Below, in pieces: positions 33,867-45,633 of a stretch of 64,000 bases of DNA. The notes under the pieces were generated by a model. The model made no database searches and had not been told where the DNA came from. It saw only the letters and a program-made list of their open reading frames with translations. The DNA is taken from assembly GCF_009834365.1 (NCBI RefSeq), contig NZ_CP041348.1, positions 3,261,001 to 3,325,000 on the forward strand, given 5' to 3'. This stretch comes from Komagataeibacter xylinus (GTDB lineage: Bacteria; Pseudomonadota; Alphaproteobacteria; Acetobacterales; Acetobacteraceae). A program made the translations under genes and the position numbers. Every line of letters starts with the position of its first letter. Position 1 is the stretch's first letter.

Positions 33867-34987
33867 ATCGTATGCTCACGGTCATTGGCCTTATGAGCGG
33901 CACGTCGCTTGATGGGGTAGATGCTGCTGTCATCCGCACGGATGGTGAGCGGATTGAAGGATTTGGGCCGGATCTGAGCCTGCCCTATCCGGCCGCCCTG
34001 CGCCAGCGTGCCCGAAAAATTCTGGATGCAGCCCCTGCTCTCTCCCCGCACGACCCGGAACTGAAAGCCGTAGAGCACGAGATAACCCGGCACCATGTTG
34101 ATGCGGTACTGCAGCTTCAGGCTCTTGTGCCAAAGGTCGATCTGATCGGTTTTCATGGCCAGACCATCCTGCATGACCCTGCTCACCACCGCACATGGCA
34201 GATCGGGGATGCGCAGTTTCTGTCACACGCAACGGGGCTGGCTGTCATCCATGATTTCCGCAGCGCTGATATCGCAGCCGGTGGCGAAGGCGCGCCGCTG
34301 GTGCCATGGTTTCACGCTGCCCTGCTGCAAGGCGTGCCCCGACCGGTCGCGGTGCTGAATATCGGGGGGGTTGCGAATGTAACGCTGGTTGATGCGGACG
34401 GCACGATCCATGCCTGTGATACCGGCCCGGGCAACGCCCTGCTTGATGACTGGGCCCTGCGCCATACCGGCACGGCATGTGACGTGGATGGAAGACTGGC
34501 CGCGATGGGCACGGTCAGCCAGACGATTGTGGAAGACCTGCTGGCTGATCCCTATTTTGCCCGCCCTGCCCCGAAATCGCTGGACCGGCAGACATTCGCT
34601 GCGGCACTCGACCGGGTAGCGGGCTGCACGCCAGCGGATGGGGCGGCCACGCTTGCCGCTTTTAGCGTTGAAGCCATTCGGCGCACGCCCCTGCCCACGC
34701 GGCCGGCGCACTGGTATGTCTGTGGTGGCGGGCGGCATAATCCCGTTCTCATGCACGCAATGCGGACAACGCTCGGGGCTCCGGTCGAACCCGTTGACAG
34801 CCTTGGCTGGAACGGGGACGCGCTTGAGGCGCAATGTTTCGGTTTTCTTGCCGCACGCAGCGTGCGCAGCCTGCCGCTATCAGCGCCCACCATTACGGGG
34901 GGGCCCGATAACCTGCCCGGCGGCCGCCTGACCTGCGCGGGCCTTATGCCCGTGCCCTCATGGATATGTAAAACCGGGGCAGCGTAA
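33863..34987 (+). CDS. anmK: anhydro-N-acetylmuramic acid kinase AnmK
   Basis: A 374-aa kinase of the ASKHA fold that hydrolyses and phosphorylates 1,6-anhydroMurNAc to MurNAc-6-P. Signatures are GLMSGTSLDGVDAA, DLIGFHGQTILHDP, the ADIAAGGEGAPLVPWFH loop, NIGGVANVT, DTGPGNALLDDW and CGGGRHNPVLM. It overlaps the regulator stop (ATGA). With MurQ it returns cell-wall anhydro sugars to the amino-sugar pool. Confidence 0.94.
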   Translation: MNRMLTVIGLMSGTSLDGVDAAVIRTDGERIEGFGPDLSLPYPAALRQRARKILDAAPALSPHDPELKAVEHEITRHHVDAVLQLQALVPKVDLIGFHGQTILHDPAHHRTWQIGDAQFLSHATGLAVIHDFRSADIAAGGEGAPLVPWFHAALLQGVPRPVAVLNIGGVANVTLVDADGTIHACDTGPGNALLDDWALRHTGTACDVDGRLAAMGTVSQTIVEDLLADPYFARPAPKSLDRQTFAAALDRVAGCTPADGAATLAAFSVEAIRRTPLPTRPAHWYVCGGGRHNPVLMHAMRTTLGAPVEPVDSLGWNGDALEAQCFGFLAARSVRSLPLSAPTITGGPDNLPGGRLTCAGLMPVPSWICKTGAA

Positions 34988-35183
34988 CCTGAACAGCCCC
35001 GGCTCTACCGGTCAGAGCAATCCCGATACCGCAGCCTGAGCGCTGAACAGATCTTTCTCCGGTAAGTCCGGGAGCTGTTCAATTATCAACATGAAAGCAG
35101 CGGCCGCTGTCGTTATTGAGCTTGTCCGGTCGAAAGTGGACGGGTCGGGCAGGCTTGGCTCATGCCGAGGCCCTTTAGGGATT

Positions 35184-35196
35184 GTTATATTATAAC
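35184..35196. promoter_or_regulatory. Zur box
   Basis: GTTATATTATAAC is a perfect palindrome matching the classical proteobacterial Zur consensus GTTATANTATAAC. It lies 36 nt before the COG0523 GTPase start, where it could block the promoter under zinc-replete conditions. Zur repression of COG0523 genes is well known in other bacteria. No zur gene is in the window. Confidence 0.85.
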
Positions 35197-35231
35197 GTAA
35201 CATATAGGTTTGGCGGATCGCAACCGAATGA

Positions 35232-36464
35232 ATGGTATCCGTCATGCGCGAAAGACTTCCGGTAACAGTTCTTTCCGGCTTTCTGGGAGCTGGAAAGACG
35301 ACGCTTCTCAACCACGTGCTCAATAACCGCGAGGGCCGGAAAGTCGCGGTGATCGTCAATGACATGAGCGATGTGAACATTGATGCGGACCTGGTGCGCG
35401 AGGGCAGCGATCTGTCCCGAACGAACGAAACGCTTGTGGAGATGAGCAATGGCTGCATCTGCTGCACGCTGCGTGATGATCTGCTGCTGGAAGTAAGGCG
35501 CCTCGCGGAAGAAGGCCGCTTCGATTACCTGCTGATTGAATCGACAGGAATTGCGGAACCCCTTCCGGTTGCGGCGACATTCGAGTTCCGTGACGAGGCG
35601 GGCGAAAGCCTGTCTGACATCGCGCGGCTGGATACGATGGTAACGGTGGTCGATGCCGTCAACCTGCTGAAAGATTACGCTTCAACGGATTTCCTGCGCG
35701 ATCGGGGCGAGACGGCAGGCGATGGGGACGACAGGGCGCTGGTTGACCTGCTGGTCGAGCAGATCGAGTTTGCCGATGTCGTGGTGCTGAACAAGGTCTC
35801 GAGTGCAACTGCGGCGCAGCGCAAGGCTACACGGCAGGTTATCCAGGCCCTGAACGCCGATGCGGATATTATCGAAACGGACCAGGGCGTCGTGCCCTGC
35901 ACGCGCATTCTGGATACGCACCGCTTCGATTACGATCGGGCCCATAAACACCCGCTGTGGTACAAAGAGCTTTTCGAATTTCGGAATCATGTTCCCGAGA
36001 CCGAGGAATATGGCATTCACACCTTTGTCTGGCGCGCCCGCCGCCCGCTGGTACCAGAACGGTTCAAGGCTTTTATCGACCCTGCGTGGCCGGGCGTGAT
36101 CCGGGCGAAGGGCCATTTCTGGCTGGCGACCCGCCCGCAATGGGTGGGTGACCTGGGGCAGGCCGGTGCACTCGTGCGCACGCAGGCCATGGGGCGCTGG
36201 TGGGTGACAATACCCAAAAACCAGTGGCCGGAGAGTGATGAATGGCGGGACCTGATCCTGTCGAAATGGCACGCGGTTTATGGGGACCGCCGGCAGGAAA
36301 TCGTGTTTATCGGCACACCGGAGATGGACGATACTGCCCTTCGCGCGGCTCTGGATGCCTGCCTTGTACCGGAGCTTGATCTGGAGCGGTTTGACCCGCT
36401 GCTGTTTGCCCATCTGCCTGACCCATTCCCGGCCTGGGGGAACGGAGAAATGGCGGATGCGTAG
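35232..36464 (+). CDS. zigA: COG0523 G3E-family GTPase, ZigA-type zinc metallochaperone
   Basis: A 410-aa protein with an N-terminal GTPase (Walker [12 protein letters not shown], the metal-binding CxCC motif [19 protein letters not shown] and the base-recognition VLNKVS) and a C-terminal CobW_C-type domain (about 265-400). It is the zinc-starvation-type subfamily (ZigA/YciC), thought to deliver scarce zinc. Start at 35232; ATG 35244 (MRERLPV) is an alternative closer to homologue starts. A Zur box lies upstream and the next gene overlaps it by 8 bp. Confidence 0.93.
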   Translation: MVSVMRERLPVTVLSGFLGAGKTTLLNHVLNNREGRKVAVIVNDMSDVNIDADLVREGSDLSRTNETLVEMSNGCICCTLRDDLLLEVRRLAEEGRFDYLLIESTGIAEPLPVAATFEFRDEAGESLSDIARLDTMVTVVDAVNLLKDYASTDFLRDRGETAGDGDDRALVDLLVEQIEFADVVVLNKVSSATAAQRKATRQVIQALNADADIIETDQGVVPCTRILDTHRFDYDRAHKHPLWYKELFEFRNHVPETEEYGIHTFVWRARRPLVPERFKAFIDPAWPGVIRAKGHFWLATRPQWVGDLGQAGALVRTQAMGRWWVTIPKNQWPESDEWRDLILSKWHAVYGDRRQEIVFIGTPEMDDTALRAALDACLVPELDLERFDPLLFAHLPDPFPAWGNGEMADA

Positions 36465-36792
36465 GCTGGCGGATAACGAGCGGACCTTACGGCACGAGAT
36501 GTGGCGGCGGTATGAGGGTAATGACTGGGCAGCCTTTGACGCGCTTCCCGCAGCAATCCGCAAACGGGTGGCAGCGCATGCCTATGATGCCTGGTCGGTC
36601 AATGTGATGATGCTGTGGCAGCATTATAAAAGGCTCTATGGCCGCACGACGCGCGCCGAGCGGGCACTGATCCGGTATCTTGACTATTGCGAGAGGTTGG
36701 AACGGGAAGCTTTTGCGTCACGCTACAGCGAAGCCTACGGCATGGACCTGCCTCATGATGCAGCACGTGTGACAGTTCTGAGATCAAATTGA
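36457..36792 (+). CDS. small DUF6525-like protein in the zinc-starvation operon
   Basis: A 111-aa protein starting at ATG 36457 (GGAGAAATGGCGG upstream), overlapping the zigA stop as ATGCGTAG. It is soluble, basic and helical, with [20 protein letters not shown] and a [15 protein letters not shown] motif that recall DUF6525. No catalytic motif is visible. Its translational coupling to zigA, under one Zur box, implies co-expression in zinc limitation. The family call is tentative. Confidence 0.65.
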   Translation: MRRLADNERTLRHEMWRRYEGNDWAAFDALPAAIRKRVAAHAYDAWSVNVMMLWQHYKRLYGRTTRAERALIRYLDYCERLEREAFASRYSEAYGMDLPHDAARVTVLRSN

Positions 36793-37315
36793 CATCTCAC
36801 CACCATATGCGGCTTTGATCCATTTCTGTGTGTGTCTCCATCATATCCGGCGCGTGGTCCGCTTTCCGGCGTTGAGCGTATGGTCCGGCTGTCGGGAATG
36901 GCTGTTGTTGATTCTGCCTTACGGCCAGCGAGCATTATTTTTTTGATACATCAGGGGGATCTGGCCTGCGCGCAGATGTCATCCCTCATGGCTGCACCAA
37001 TCAGGGGCTATCTCGGCAACTTTCCATCCTCGTTTACACAGTACGGAATACCGTCCTTTCGGGCAGGGCTACATACTGTCACAGGTCGCTTTCTCCACTG
37101 AAAAAACTTGCCTGATCACACCGCAACTTTCCCTTTACACACGCGTATAAGCGACTGGCAGCGTATCGCGGCATTCCATGCATCCGGCCGCAATATAGCA
37201 GGGGGCCTGCATGCCCCCTCATGAAGCCGCGACCGGTTATGACCTGTCAATGCGAACAGCATAATACAAATTGCCTCCGTTCAAAATAAAACGAAAAGAA
37301 ACGGAATAGCCAGTT
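36793..37315. other. 523-nt region upstream of the nuo operon
   Basis: No supported gene. A plus-strand 89-codon frame (36832-37101) lacks a ribosome-binding site and motifs. The region just before nuoA is A-rich and should hold the long-operon promoter; no terminator after the DUF6525-like gene was recognised. Confidence 0.5.
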
Positions 37316-37738
37316 ATGGAAAACATTTCCAACATATGGTCCATCTTTTCGTATGCCATGGTCATAGGAATACTGCTGGCTGGCATGCTTGGACTGTCCT
37401 CCATCACCGGCACAAGGCGAAACGGCAGGAGCATGGGCCGTTCCATGTCCCAGCCCTTTGAATCCGGCATCGTGCCCACGGGGTCGGCGCATCTGCGCCT
37501 GCCTGTACAGTATTATCTGGTGGCCATGTTCTTTGTTATCTTTGATGTCGAAACGGCCATTCTGCTGACATGGGCAACAGTTGTAACAGAAACGGGGTGG
37601 ATCGGTTATGCCGCGGCCCTCGTCTTTACTGTCTTTTTGCTCATTTCTCTTGTCTATCTATGGCGTGCCGGAGCACTGGACTGGGGACCACGGGTCCATC
37701 TGCGCCAGGCAACGGATACGCAAAAGGATCATGCATGA
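37316..37738 (+). CDS. nuoA: NADH:quinone oxidoreductase subunit A
   Basis: A 140-aa membrane subunit with three TM helices. The conserved loop YESG-like part is here [25 protein letters not shown] followed by [11 protein letters not shown]. It is part of the proton-translocating arm near the quinone site. First gene of the 13-gene complex I operon; it overlaps nuoB by 4 nt. Confidence 0.92.
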   Translation: MENISNIWSIFSYAMVIGILLAGMLGLSSITGTRRNGRSMGRSMSQPFESGIVPTGSAHLRLPVQYYLVAMFFVIFDVETAILLTWATVVTETGWIGYAAALVFTVFLLISLVYLWRAGALDWGPRVHLRQATDTQKDHA

Positions 37739-38373
37739 TGAACTGGTCCCTTTCCTCCCCCCATGCTGCCGGTAACACCCAACCGGCGCCCAGCTTCAGT
37801 GAGACTGTCCGCCGCAATCTTGTCATGGGCCGTTTGCAGGATTTTGTGGCATGGGGGCAGAAAAACTCCATCTGGCCGCTGAATTTCGGCCTGTCATGCT
37901 GTTATGTGGAAATGGCGACGGCGTTCACCAGCCGGTTCGATATTGCCCGCTTCGGTTCCGAAGTCCTGCGGGCCACGCCACGTGAAGCCGACCTGATCGT
38001 CATTTCCGGCACCGTGTTCGTCAAGATGGCTCCGGTCATCCAGCATCTGTACAACCAGATGCTGGAGCCACGATGGGTCATCTCCATGGGTTCATGCGCC
38101 AATTCCGGCGGCATGTATGATATTTACAGTGTCGTGCAGGGCGTGGACAGTTTCCTGCCGGTAGATGTGTACGTGCCCGGCTGCCCGCCCCGGCCCGAAG
38201 CATTGCTGGAAGGCCTGCTGCTGCTGCAGAAATCCATCGGCACGCAGCGCAGGCCCCTTAGCTGGCTGGTGGGCCCTCAGGGGGCTCAACCTGTAACACC
38301 CCCCAGCCTGCGCGATGAAAAACGCGCCGGGCGCCAGGCCATGCGCGACCTGCGCACGCCCGACGGGATCTGA
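37735..38373 (+). CDS. nuoB: NADH:quinone oxidoreductase subunit B
   Basis: A 212-aa peripheral subunit carrying the N2 [4Fe-4S] cluster next to the quinone site. Cluster ligands are the double Cys in [10 protein letters not shown], Cys in [12 protein letters not shown] and Cys in [12 protein letters not shown]. The start (ATGATGAAC at 37735) overlaps the nuoA stop. The C-terminal tail after about 165 is variable. Confidence 0.94.
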   Translation: MMNWSLSSPHAAGNTQPAPSFSETVRRNLVMGRLQDFVAWGQKNSIWPLNFGLSCCYVEMATAFTSRFDIARFGSEVLRATPREADLIVISGTVFVKMAPVIQHLYNQMLEPRWVISMGSCANSGGMYDIYSVVQGVDSFLPVDVYVPGCPPRPEALLEGLLLLQKSIGTQRRPLSWLVGPQGAQPVTPPSLRDEKRAGRQAMRDLRTPDGI

Positions 38374-38377
38374 CGCC

Positions 38378-40144
38378 ATGGCCACCCTTCTCTCTCCTGC
38401 GCGCGAACAGGGCCTTGCGGATATGATTTCGCATCATCTCCCCAATGGTTTACTGGCTACCCAGACTGCGCATGATGGCGTGCCCACCCTCTGGATTACG
38501 GCTGCTGACCTGCGCCCCGTCCTTGGCGCACTGAAGGCATCGGCCGCCGCATCCCTCATGCTGCTCGACCTGACCGCCATAGATGAACGTCAGCGCACCC
38601 ACCGTAACGGACAGCCACAGGCCGCATTCACGGTCGTCTATCATCTGATCTCGCTTGCCACCCGCACGGATGAGGTACGGATCAAGGTGCCCCTTGGTGC
38701 AACTGCCCCTGCCCTTTCCAGCATCTGTGACCTGTGGCCGGGCGCCAACTGGTATGAACGCGAGGTCTGGGATCTGTTTGGCATTCACTTTCACAACCAT
38801 CCCGACCTGCGCCGCATCCTGACCCCGCCCACATGGACCGGGCACCCCCTGCGCAAGGACCACCACGCCCGCGCCACAGAAATGCCGCCCTACAGCCTGA
38901 CGGAAGAACACGAGGCACGCGAACAGGACGCCATGCGCTTTGACCCCGCCGCCTGGGGCATGCGGCGGCATAGTGACCACAGCGATTTCATGTTCCTCAA
39001 CCTCGGCCCCAACCACCCCAGCGTGCATGGGGTCTTCCGCATCATGCTGCAGCTTGAAGGCGAGCGGATTGTCGATGCCGTGCCCGATATCGGCTTTCAC
39101 CACCGCGGCGCGGAAAAAATGGGCGAACGCCAGTCCTGGCACACCTACATCCCCTATACCGACCGGGTGGACTACCTCGGCGGGGTGATGAACAATTTCC
39201 CTTACGTGATGGCGGTCGAGACACTGGCCGGGATTACCGTGCCGCCACGCGCGCAGATGATCCGCGTCATGCTGGCGGAACTGTTCCGCATTGCCAGCCA
39301 TCTCGTCTTTTACGGCACTATGGCGCAGGATGTGGGGCAGCTTTCGCCGGTGTTCTACATGTTTACCGACCGCGAGCGCGTATTCGGCATCATCGAGGCG
39401 ATCTGTGGCTTTCGCATGCATCCGGCATGGTTCCGCATCGGGGGCGTGGCCATGGACCTGCCCGATGGCTGGCAGGGCCTGATCCGCGCCTTTGTGCACG
39501 ACCTGCCGGGGCGGCTGGATGAATACGACGCGATGGTCATGCGCAACCCCATCTTCCGCGCCCGGACGAAGGGAATTGGCGCCTACAGCACGGCGGAAGC
39601 CATTGAATGGGGTGTTACCGGCCCGGGCCTGCGCGCCACAGGGCTGGCATGGGATTACCGCATGCATGCGCCCTATGCCTGTTACGACCAGCTTGAATTC
39701 GACATTCCCACCGGCACCCATGGCGACTGTTACGACCGGATCGCCGTGCATGTGGAAGAAATACGCCAGAGCCTGCGTATCATCCGCCAGTGCGTGGACA
39801 ACATGCCCGCAGGCCCGGTCAAGGCGGATCACCCGCTGACAACGCCGCCACCCAAGGCGCGGACGATGCATGACATCGAAACGCTGATCCACCATTTCCT
39901 CAGCGTAAGCTGGGGGCCAGTCATTCCACCGGGGGAGGCACGGGCCAGCATCGAAGCCACGAAAGGCGTAAACACCTATACGCTTGTCAGCGATGGCGGC
40001 ACCACGTCATACCGCACCCGCATCCGCACGCCATCCTTTGCCCACCTGCAGATGATCCCGCTGCTCAGCCGCGGCATCATGATCGCGGACCTGATCGCGA
40101 TCCTGGGCAGCATTGATTTCGTCATGGCCGATGTTGACCGTTGA
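38378..40144 (+). CDS. nuoC: NADH:quinone oxidoreductase fused subunits C/D
   Basis: A 588-aa fusion. The NuoC part (about 1-185) ends [27 protein letters not shown]. The NuoD part (about 200-588) has [37 protein letters not shown] and a terminal [16 protein letters not shown]. NuoD lines the quinone chamber. Fusion of C and D is typical of the E. coli-type operon; classical alphaproteobacterial operons keep them separate. It starts 4 nt after nuoB. Confidence 0.95.
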   Translation: MATLLSPAREQGLADMISHHLPNGLLATQTAHDGVPTLWITAADLRPVLGALKASAAASLMLLDLTAIDERQRTHRNGQPQAAFTVVYHLISLATRTDEVRIKVPLGATAPALSSICDLWPGANWYEREVWDLFGIHFHNHPDLRRILTPPTWTGHPLRKDHHARATEMPPYSLTEEHEAREQDAMRFDPAAWGMRRHSDHSDFMFLNLGPNHPSVHGVFRIMLQLEGERIVDAVPDIGFHHRGAEKMGERQSWHTYIPYTDRVDYLGGVMNNFPYVMAVETLAGITVPPRAQMIRVMLAELFRIASHLVFYGTMAQDVGQLSPVFYMFTDRERVFGIIEAICGFRMHPAWFRIGGVAMDLPDGWQGLIRAFVHDLPGRLDEYDAMVMRNPIFRARTKGIGAYSTAEAIEWGVTGPGLRATGLAWDYRMHAPYACYDQLEFDIPTGTHGDCYDRIAVHVEEIRQSLRIIRQCVDNMPAGPVKADHPLTTPPPKARTMHDIETLIHHFLSVSWGPVIPPGEARASIEATKGVNTYTLVSDGGTTSYRTRIRTPSFAHLQMIPLLSRGIMIADLIAILGSIDFVMADVDR

Positions 40145-40622
40145 AAATCCCCTCCCCGTCCCCATGCGGAGGGAAATCCTTGCTCTCGCGGCGCAGGAAC
40201 TGCACCCGCGTGGGGCGGGTGTCGCGGCACTCAGGCTGGTGCAGGCCCGCTTTGGCTGGGTCAGCACCACGCATCTGCGCGAGGTGGCTGTCCTGCTGGG
40301 CATGTCGGCCGATGATCTGGATGGTGTCGCCACCTATTTCAACCTGCTGTTCCGCAGGCCGGTCGGGCGGCATGTCATCATGCTGTGTGACAGCGTTTCA
40401 TGCTGGATCATGGGGCGCGAACCCCTATGCGCCCATCTGTGCCGGAAACTGAACATAAGGCCCGGCGAAACCACGGCGGATAACGCCATTACCCTGCTGC
40501 CCACGGTCTGTATCGGGCATTGCGACCACGCCCCGGCCATGCTGGTGGACAACACCCTGCATGGAGACGTGGACACGACCACCCTCGACCACCTGATCGA
40601 CACGCTGAGGGACACGCCATGA
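40131..40622 (+). CDS. nuoE: NADH:quinone oxidoreductase subunit E
   Basis: A 163-aa [2Fe-2S] subunit (N1a) of the NADH dehydrogenase module. Ligand pairs are CDSVSC and CIGHC (in [12 protein letters not shown]). ATG 40131 overlaps the nuoCD stop by 14 nt; an upstream TTG at 40113 is less likely. It is thioredoxin-like in the C-terminal half. Confidence 0.92.
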   Translation: MLTVENPLPVPMRREILALAAQELHPRGAGVAALRLVQARFGWVSTTHLREVAVLLGMSADDLDGVATYFNLLFRRPVGRHVIMLCDSVSCWIMGREPLCAHLCRKLNIRPGETTADNAITLLPTVCIGHCDHAPAMLVDNTLHGDVDTTTLDHLIDTLRDTP

Positions 40623-41923
40623 CACCCCCTTCCGAACGGCCCCTGACCGCCATGATCGACCCTGCCGCAGGGCCACCGGACTGTACAGCGTATGAACACA
40701 ATGGCGGCTGGCAGGCCACGCGCAAGGCATTGAGCAGCCTTGCCCCGGCCGAGATCATTGACATGGTAACACGCTCAAAACTGCGCGGGCGGGGGGGCGC
40801 AGGCTTCGGGACCGGGCAGAAATGGAGCTTCGTGCCGAAGGAACCCGCAACGGATCGCCGCAAATACCTGATCGCCAATGCCGATGAGATGGAGCCGGGA
40901 ACCTTCAAGGACCGCTGGCTGCTCGAAGGTAATCCCCTGCAACTGATCGAGGGCATGATCCTTGCGGCCTACGGCGTGCAGGCTAGGCATGGCATCGTTT
41001 TCCTGCGTGGGGAATATGATCTGGCCCGCACCCGCCTGCACCGCGCGATCGGGGAAGCACGGCAGCAGGGCTGGCTGGGCGAGAATATCCTGGGCTCCGG
41101 CTTCAGTTTCGACATCCACGTCCATTCCAGCGCCGGGCGCTACATATGCGGCGAGGAAACCGCCCTGCTGACCGCGCTGGAAGGCCGCCGGGCCACACCG
41201 CGCAGCAAGCCGCCCTTTCCCCAGACCGGCGGCCTGTGGGGCGCGCCAAGCGTGGTGAACAATGTCGAGACACTGTGCAACCTGCCCCACATCATCGCCA
41301 ACGGGCCGGAATGGTTCGCGGGCCTCGGGCTGGGAGAGGATGGTGGCACCAAGATCTATGGTGTCAGCGGCCGGGTGGCGAAACCGGGCGCATGGGAGCT
41401 GCCCATCGGCACGCCGCTGCGCCAGATCATTGAGGAGCATGCGGGCGGCATGCGCGCGGGCTACCGGCTGCGCGCCCTGTTGCCCGGCGGGGCATCCACC
41501 GCTTTTCTCGACGCAGACGCCATCGATGTTGCGATGGATTACGGGTCGGTGGAAAAGGCCGGCAGCAGGCTTGGCACCGGCATGGCCATCATTCTCGATG
41601 ACCGGACCTGTCCCATCGGCATGATCCGCAACCTCGAACATTTCTTTGCACAGGAATCATGCGGGTGGTGCACCCCGTGCCGTGACGGGTTGCCATGGGT
41701 GGAGCGCCTGCTCGATGCGATAGAGGACGGAACAGGACAGGAGGAGGACATGGACCAGCTTGGCCGCCATGCCCGCATGCTCGGCGCTCCGGGCCGGACC
41801 TTCTGCGCCCATGCGCCGGGGGCTATGGCGCCTCTTGCCAGCGGGCTCAAGCTTTTTGCCGCCGATTTTGCAGCCCATATACAGCAGGGCCGCTGCCCGC
41901 AGCGGGAGGGAGCGCGACCATGA
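40619..41923 (+). CDS. nuoF: NADH:quinone oxidoreductase subunit F
   Basis: A 434-aa subunit that binds NADH and FMN and the N3 [4Fe-4S] cluster. FMN/NADH sites are LRGRGGAGFGTGQKWSF, NADEMEPGTFKDRWL and RYICGEETALL. The cluster motif is ESCGWCTPCRDGLPW with a later Cys. ATGA overlaps join it to nuoE and nuoG. Confidence 0.95.
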   Translation: MTPPSERPLTAMIDPAAGPPDCTAYEHNGGWQATRKALSSLAPAEIIDMVTRSKLRGRGGAGFGTGQKWSFVPKEPATDRRKYLIANADEMEPGTFKDRWLLEGNPLQLIEGMILAAYGVQARHGIVFLRGEYDLARTRLHRAIGEARQQGWLGENILGSGFSFDIHVHSSAGRYICGEETALLTALEGRRATPRSKPPFPQTGGLWGAPSVVNNVETLCNLPHIIANGPEWFAGLGLGEDGGTKIYGVSGRVAKPGAWELPIGTPLRQIIEEHAGGMRAGYRLRALLPGGASTAFLDADAIDVAMDYGSVEKAGSRLGTGMAIILDDRTCPIGMIRNLEHFFAQESCGWCTPCRDGLPWVERLLDAIEDGTGQEEDMDQLGRHARMLGAPGRTFCAHAPGAMAPLASGLKLFAADFAAHIQQGRCPQREGARP

Positions 41924-44655
41924 CCTCCATCCGCATTGATGGCAGGGACTGCCCCACCCGCACCGGCATCAACCTGCTGCAGGCCTGCCTGGAAGCGGGG
42001 GCCAACCTGCCCTATTTCTGCTGGCATCCCGAACTCGGCTCCGTAGGCGCGTGCCGCCAGTGCGCCATCAAACAGTTCAGCGGGCCCGATGACACGAAGG
42101 GCCGCATCGTGATGGCCTGCATGACCCCCGTCAGCGAAAACACCATCATATCCATCGACGACCCGGAGGCCCGCGACTTCCGCGCCAGCATCATCGAATG
42201 GATGATGGTCAACCATCCCCATGACTGCCCGGTGTGCGAGGAAGGCGGCGAGTGCCACCTGCAGGACATGACGGTCATGACCGGGCACAACACCCGCCGC
42301 TACCGCTTCACGAAACGGACCCACCGCAACCAGGACCTCGGGCCATTCGTGAAGCACGAAATGAACCGCTGCATCGCCTGCTACCGCTGCGTGCGCTTCT
42401 ACCGTGATTACGCGGGCGGGGACGATCTGGCGGTCTTTGCATCACATGACAACGTATATTTCGGCCGTGCCGAAGATGGCACGCTGCAGAACGCCTTCAG
42501 CGGCAACCTGGTGGAAATCTGCCCGACCGGCGTATTTACCGACAAACCCTTTTCCACCACCTACACCCGCAAATGGGACATGCGTGGCGCGCCCTCGGTC
42601 TGTGTTCATTGCGCGGTGGGCTGCAACACCATTGTCAATGCACGCGAGGAAACCCTGCGCCGCGTTCTCAACCGCTACAATACGGATGTCAACCGCTACC
42701 TGCTGTGCGACCGGGGCCGGTTCGGCCACGGTTTTGTCAACGCGCCGACACGTATCCGCACGCCCCTGCGCGGCATGGGCGGACAGCAGGTGTCCATTCC
42801 CGTGACGGATGCCCTGACAGCCTTCGCACGTATGGCGGCACAGGGGCGGATCGTGGGGATCGCCTCCTCGCGCGCTGCACTCGAGACCTGTTTCAGCCTG
42901 CATGCGCTGGTGGGGCCGCAGCATTTTTCTACCGGCCAGACGCAGCACGAACAGGACTGTGCGGAACTGGCCCATACCCTGCTCACCCGGCATCCCGGCG
43001 CCCTTCCCACCTTGCATGAAATGGAAAGTGCCGATGCCGTTGTGGTGCTGGGCGAGGATGTATGCACCACCGCTCCCCGACTTGGCCTGTCGCTGCGGCA
43101 GTCGGGGCGGCAGGCTTCCCTCCATACGGCGGATGATGCAAAAGTGCCGCGCTGGATGGATGCGGCGGTGCGCACGCTGGGGGCCGAATGCCCATCCGCC
43201 CTGCATGTGCTGACACCCGCGCCAACCGGCCTGGACGATGTGGCCGCACAGGCCCTTCGCGCCGCGCCAGATGATATCGCCCGGCTGGGCTTTGCCATCG
43301 CCCACGCGATCGATCCTGCCGCCCCGCCGGTTACGGACCTGTCGCAGGACGACACGCAGCTTGCCGCGCGCATTGCGCATGCGCTCATGTCAGCGCGCAG
43401 GCCGCTGGTCGTATCGGGCATGCAGTATGGCTCTCGCCCGCTTATGCAGGCCGCCGCCGGCATTGCCGCAGCCCTTGCGCGCACCACGCCTGAAGCAGGC
43501 CTGTCGCTGGTGCTGCCTGACTGCAACAGCATGGGACTGGCCATGATGGGAGGGCTGCCGCTGGAAACGGTGATGGAACAGGCACGGGCGGGCGAAATTT
43601 CCACCCTGATCATTGCGGAAAATGACCTGACCCGCCACCTCTGCCCATCGGATGTAGCGGCACTGGTAGCGGCAGTTCCCGATATTGTCGTGATCGACCA
43701 TACCGCAACACCGCTATGCGAGCAGGCCAGTCTTGTGCTGCCCGCCAGTGCCTTCAGCGAATGCAGCGGCACGCTGGTCAGCCAGGAAGGCCGGGCGCAA
43801 CGCTTTTTTCAGGCGGTTTTTCCTCCAGCCCCCATCCAGACCGGCTGGCGCTGGATGCAGGCGCTGGCCCGCAGCCTTGACCCGTCCACGCTCCATATAA
43901 CGGGGCTGACTGGCTGGCGGGATCTCGATGATGTCCTTGCTGCACTCGGGGAGGCATTCCCCCCTCTTGCCCCTGCGGCACAGGCCGCACCGGGGGCGGA
44001 TTACCGTATGGATGGCCAGAAACTGCGCAGCCAGACCTACCGCGCCAGCGGGCGGACCGTCATCCGTTCCTTCATTAACGTGCGCGACCAGCCACCACCC
44101 CTCAGCCCGGACACCCCGTTCAGCAGTTCCATGGAAGGGGCCTTTGGGCCGGACATGCCTGGCCCGCTGGTTTCGGGCTATCAGGCGCCCGGATGGAACT
44201 CGGTTCAGGCGCTCAACCGTTTCCAGCATGAAATCGGCGGCCCGCTGCGTGGGGGCGCAGTTGGCATCCGCCTGTTACCCTGCGCCAGCCGTGATGACAC
44301 AAACCCGCCGCCCTATGCCTGCGTCACGGATATTCCCGCCCCCTATGCGGCACGGGTGGATAGCGTTCTGGTGCTGCCCGATACGCGTCTGTTTGGCAGT
44401 GAGGAACTGAGCCTGCTCTCTCCGCCCGTCATGGCGCGCGCAACCGCGCCAGCGCTGGGCCTGCCTGCCAGCATGGCGACGTCAGGCCGCATGGTGCTGC
44501 ATCTGGATGACGGACCACACGTTCTGCCCGTGGAACCCGTGCCCGGATTGCCCGCGGGCCTTGCCCTGTGCCCGGCGCACATGGTGGCACGCGCGTTGCA
44601 TTTCCCCCGCATGGCCCGGCTGGACATGGTGCCCGATGAGGGAGAGCGGTCATGA
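41920..44655 (+). CDS. nuoG: NADH:quinone oxidoreductase subunit G
   Basis: A 911-aa subunit. The N-terminal ferredoxin domain ([18 protein letters not shown]; [2Fe-2S]) is followed by [16 protein letters not shown] and [10 protein letters not shown] clusters, the additional [12 protein letters not shown]7-type cluster, and a large molybdopterin-oxidoreductase-like domain without obvious function. Presence of the N7 motif resembles E. coli. It is translated with ATGA overlaps to nuoF and nuoH. The C-terminal domain is variable in the family and rich in Ala/Leu. Confidence 0.94.
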   Translation: MTSIRIDGRDCPTRTGINLLQACLEAGANLPYFCWHPELGSVGACRQCAIKQFSGPDDTKGRIVMACMTPVSENTIISIDDPEARDFRASIIEWMMVNHPHDCPVCEEGGECHLQDMTVMTGHNTRRYRFTKRTHRNQDLGPFVKHEMNRCIACYRCVRFYRDYAGGDDLAVFASHDNVYFGRAEDGTLQNAFSGNLVEICPTGVFTDKPFSTTYTRKWDMRGAPSVCVHCAVGCNTIVNAREETLRRVLNRYNTDVNRYLLCDRGRFGHGFVNAPTRIRTPLRGMGGQQVSIPVTDALTAFARMAAQGRIVGIASSRAALETCFSLHALVGPQHFSTGQTQHEQDCAELAHTLLTRHPGALPTLHEMESADAVVVLGEDVCTTAPRLGLSLRQSGRQASLHTADDAKVPRWMDAAVRTLGAECPSALHVLTPAPTGLDDVAAQALRAAPDDIARLGFAIAHAIDPAAPPVTDLSQDDTQLAARIAHALMSARRPLVVSGMQYGSRPLMQAAAGIAAALARTTPEAGLSLVLPDCNSMGLAMMGGLPLETVMEQARAGEISTLIIAENDLTRHLCPSDVAALVAAVPDIVVIDHTATPLCEQASLVLPASAFSECSGTLVSQEGRAQRFFQAVFPPAPIQTGWRWMQALARSLDPSTLHITGLTGWRDLDDVLAALGEAFPPLAPAAQAAPGADYRMDGQKLRSQTYRASGRTVIRSFINVRDQPPPLSPDTPFSSSMEGAFGPDMPGPLVSGYQAPGWNSVQALNRFQHEIGGPLRGGAVGIRLLPCASRDDTNPPPYACVTDIPAPYAARVDSVLVLPDTRLFGSEELSLLSPPVMARATAPALGLPASMATSGRMVLHLDDGPHVLPVEPVPGLPAGLALCPAHMVARALHFPRMARLDMVPDEGERS

Positions 44656-45605
44656 CATATGCAGCCATTTTCACCATCATTCTCACGCCAGTTATCATTC
44701 TTGGGCTCGCCACCGTGCTGACATGGGTCGAACGCCGCCTGCTGGGGTTGTGGCAGGACCGGTATGGCCCCAACCGTGTGGGGCCGGGCGGCATGTTCCA
44801 GGCCGTGGCGGATGGCACCAAGATCCTGTTCAAGCAGGACTGGATACCCCCTTTTGCCGATCGGAGCATATTTGTCGCGGCACCTGCCATCGGCATGATG
44901 ACGGTCCTGCTGTCCTTTGCCGTCATTCCGGTCACGATGGGCATGGGCATTGCGGGCGACATGAATGTCGGGCTGCTGTTCGTTCTCGGCATGATGGGGC
45001 TCGGAGTCTATGCGGTGGTGCTGGCCGGGTGGTCATCCAACAGCAAGTATGCGCTGCTGGGTGGCATGCGGGCGGCAGCGCAGATGATCAGCTATGAAGT
45101 CTTCATGGGACTTTCCCTGCTGGGCGTGGTCATGATGGCCGGGTCGTTCAACCTGCGCGCCATCGTGGCAGCACAGGCGGGGCTGTGGTTCATCATTCCG
45201 CAATGTCTGGGCTTTGGCGTGTTCATGCTGGCCGGTATTGCGGAAACACACCGCCTGCCCTTTGACCTGCCCGAAGGGGAAAACGAACTCGGCGCGGGGT
45301 TCCATACCGAATATTCGGGCATGAAGTTCGGCATGTTCTTCATTGCCGAATATGCCGGCATCGTTCTGGTCTCAAGCCTTGTTACCACGCTTTACCTTGG
45401 TGGCTGGCGCGGGCCGTTCCTGCCCCCTGCCATGTGGTTCACGCTCAAGACCGGGGTCATGGTGATATTTTTCATTCTGCTGCGTGCAGGCCTGCCCCGC
45501 CCGCGTTACGACCAGTTGATGGCGCTGGGCTGGAAGGTCCTGCTGCCGCTTTCCCTGTTCAATGTCATGGCAACCGGAACCATCCTCATGCTGCGCGCGT
45601 CTTGA
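44652..45605 (+). CDS. nuoH: NADH:quinone oxidoreductase subunit H
   Basis: A 317-aa membrane subunit with eight TM helices forming the quinone entrance. Family motifs are [38 protein letters not shown], and [20 protein letters not shown]. The start overlaps the nuoG stop. Typical length. Confidence 0.95.
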   Translation: MTYAAIFTIILTPVIILGLATVLTWVERRLLGLWQDRYGPNRVGPGGMFQAVADGTKILFKQDWIPPFADRSIFVAAPAIGMMTVLLSFAVIPVTMGMGIAGDMNVGLLFVLGMMGLGVYAVVLAGWSSNSKYALLGGMRAAAQMISYEVFMGLSLLGVVMMAGSFNLRAIVAAQAGLWFIIPQCLGFGVFMLAGIAETHRLPFDLPEGENELGAGFHTEYSGMKFGMFFIAEYAGIVLVSSLVTTLYLGGWRGPFLPPAMWFTLKTGVMVIFFILLRAGLPRPRYDQLMALGWKVLLPLSLFNVMATGTILMLRAS

Positions 45606-45633
45606 TGACACGCCTGATGCAAAGGCATCTCCC

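Noticed and set aside
36832..37101. 89-codon plus-strand frame before nuoA
   Set aside because: No start signal or family similarity; treated as leader region.
38450..39895. 481-codon minus-strand open frame
   Set aside because: Lies wholly antisense to nuoCD, whose frame is strongly conserved.
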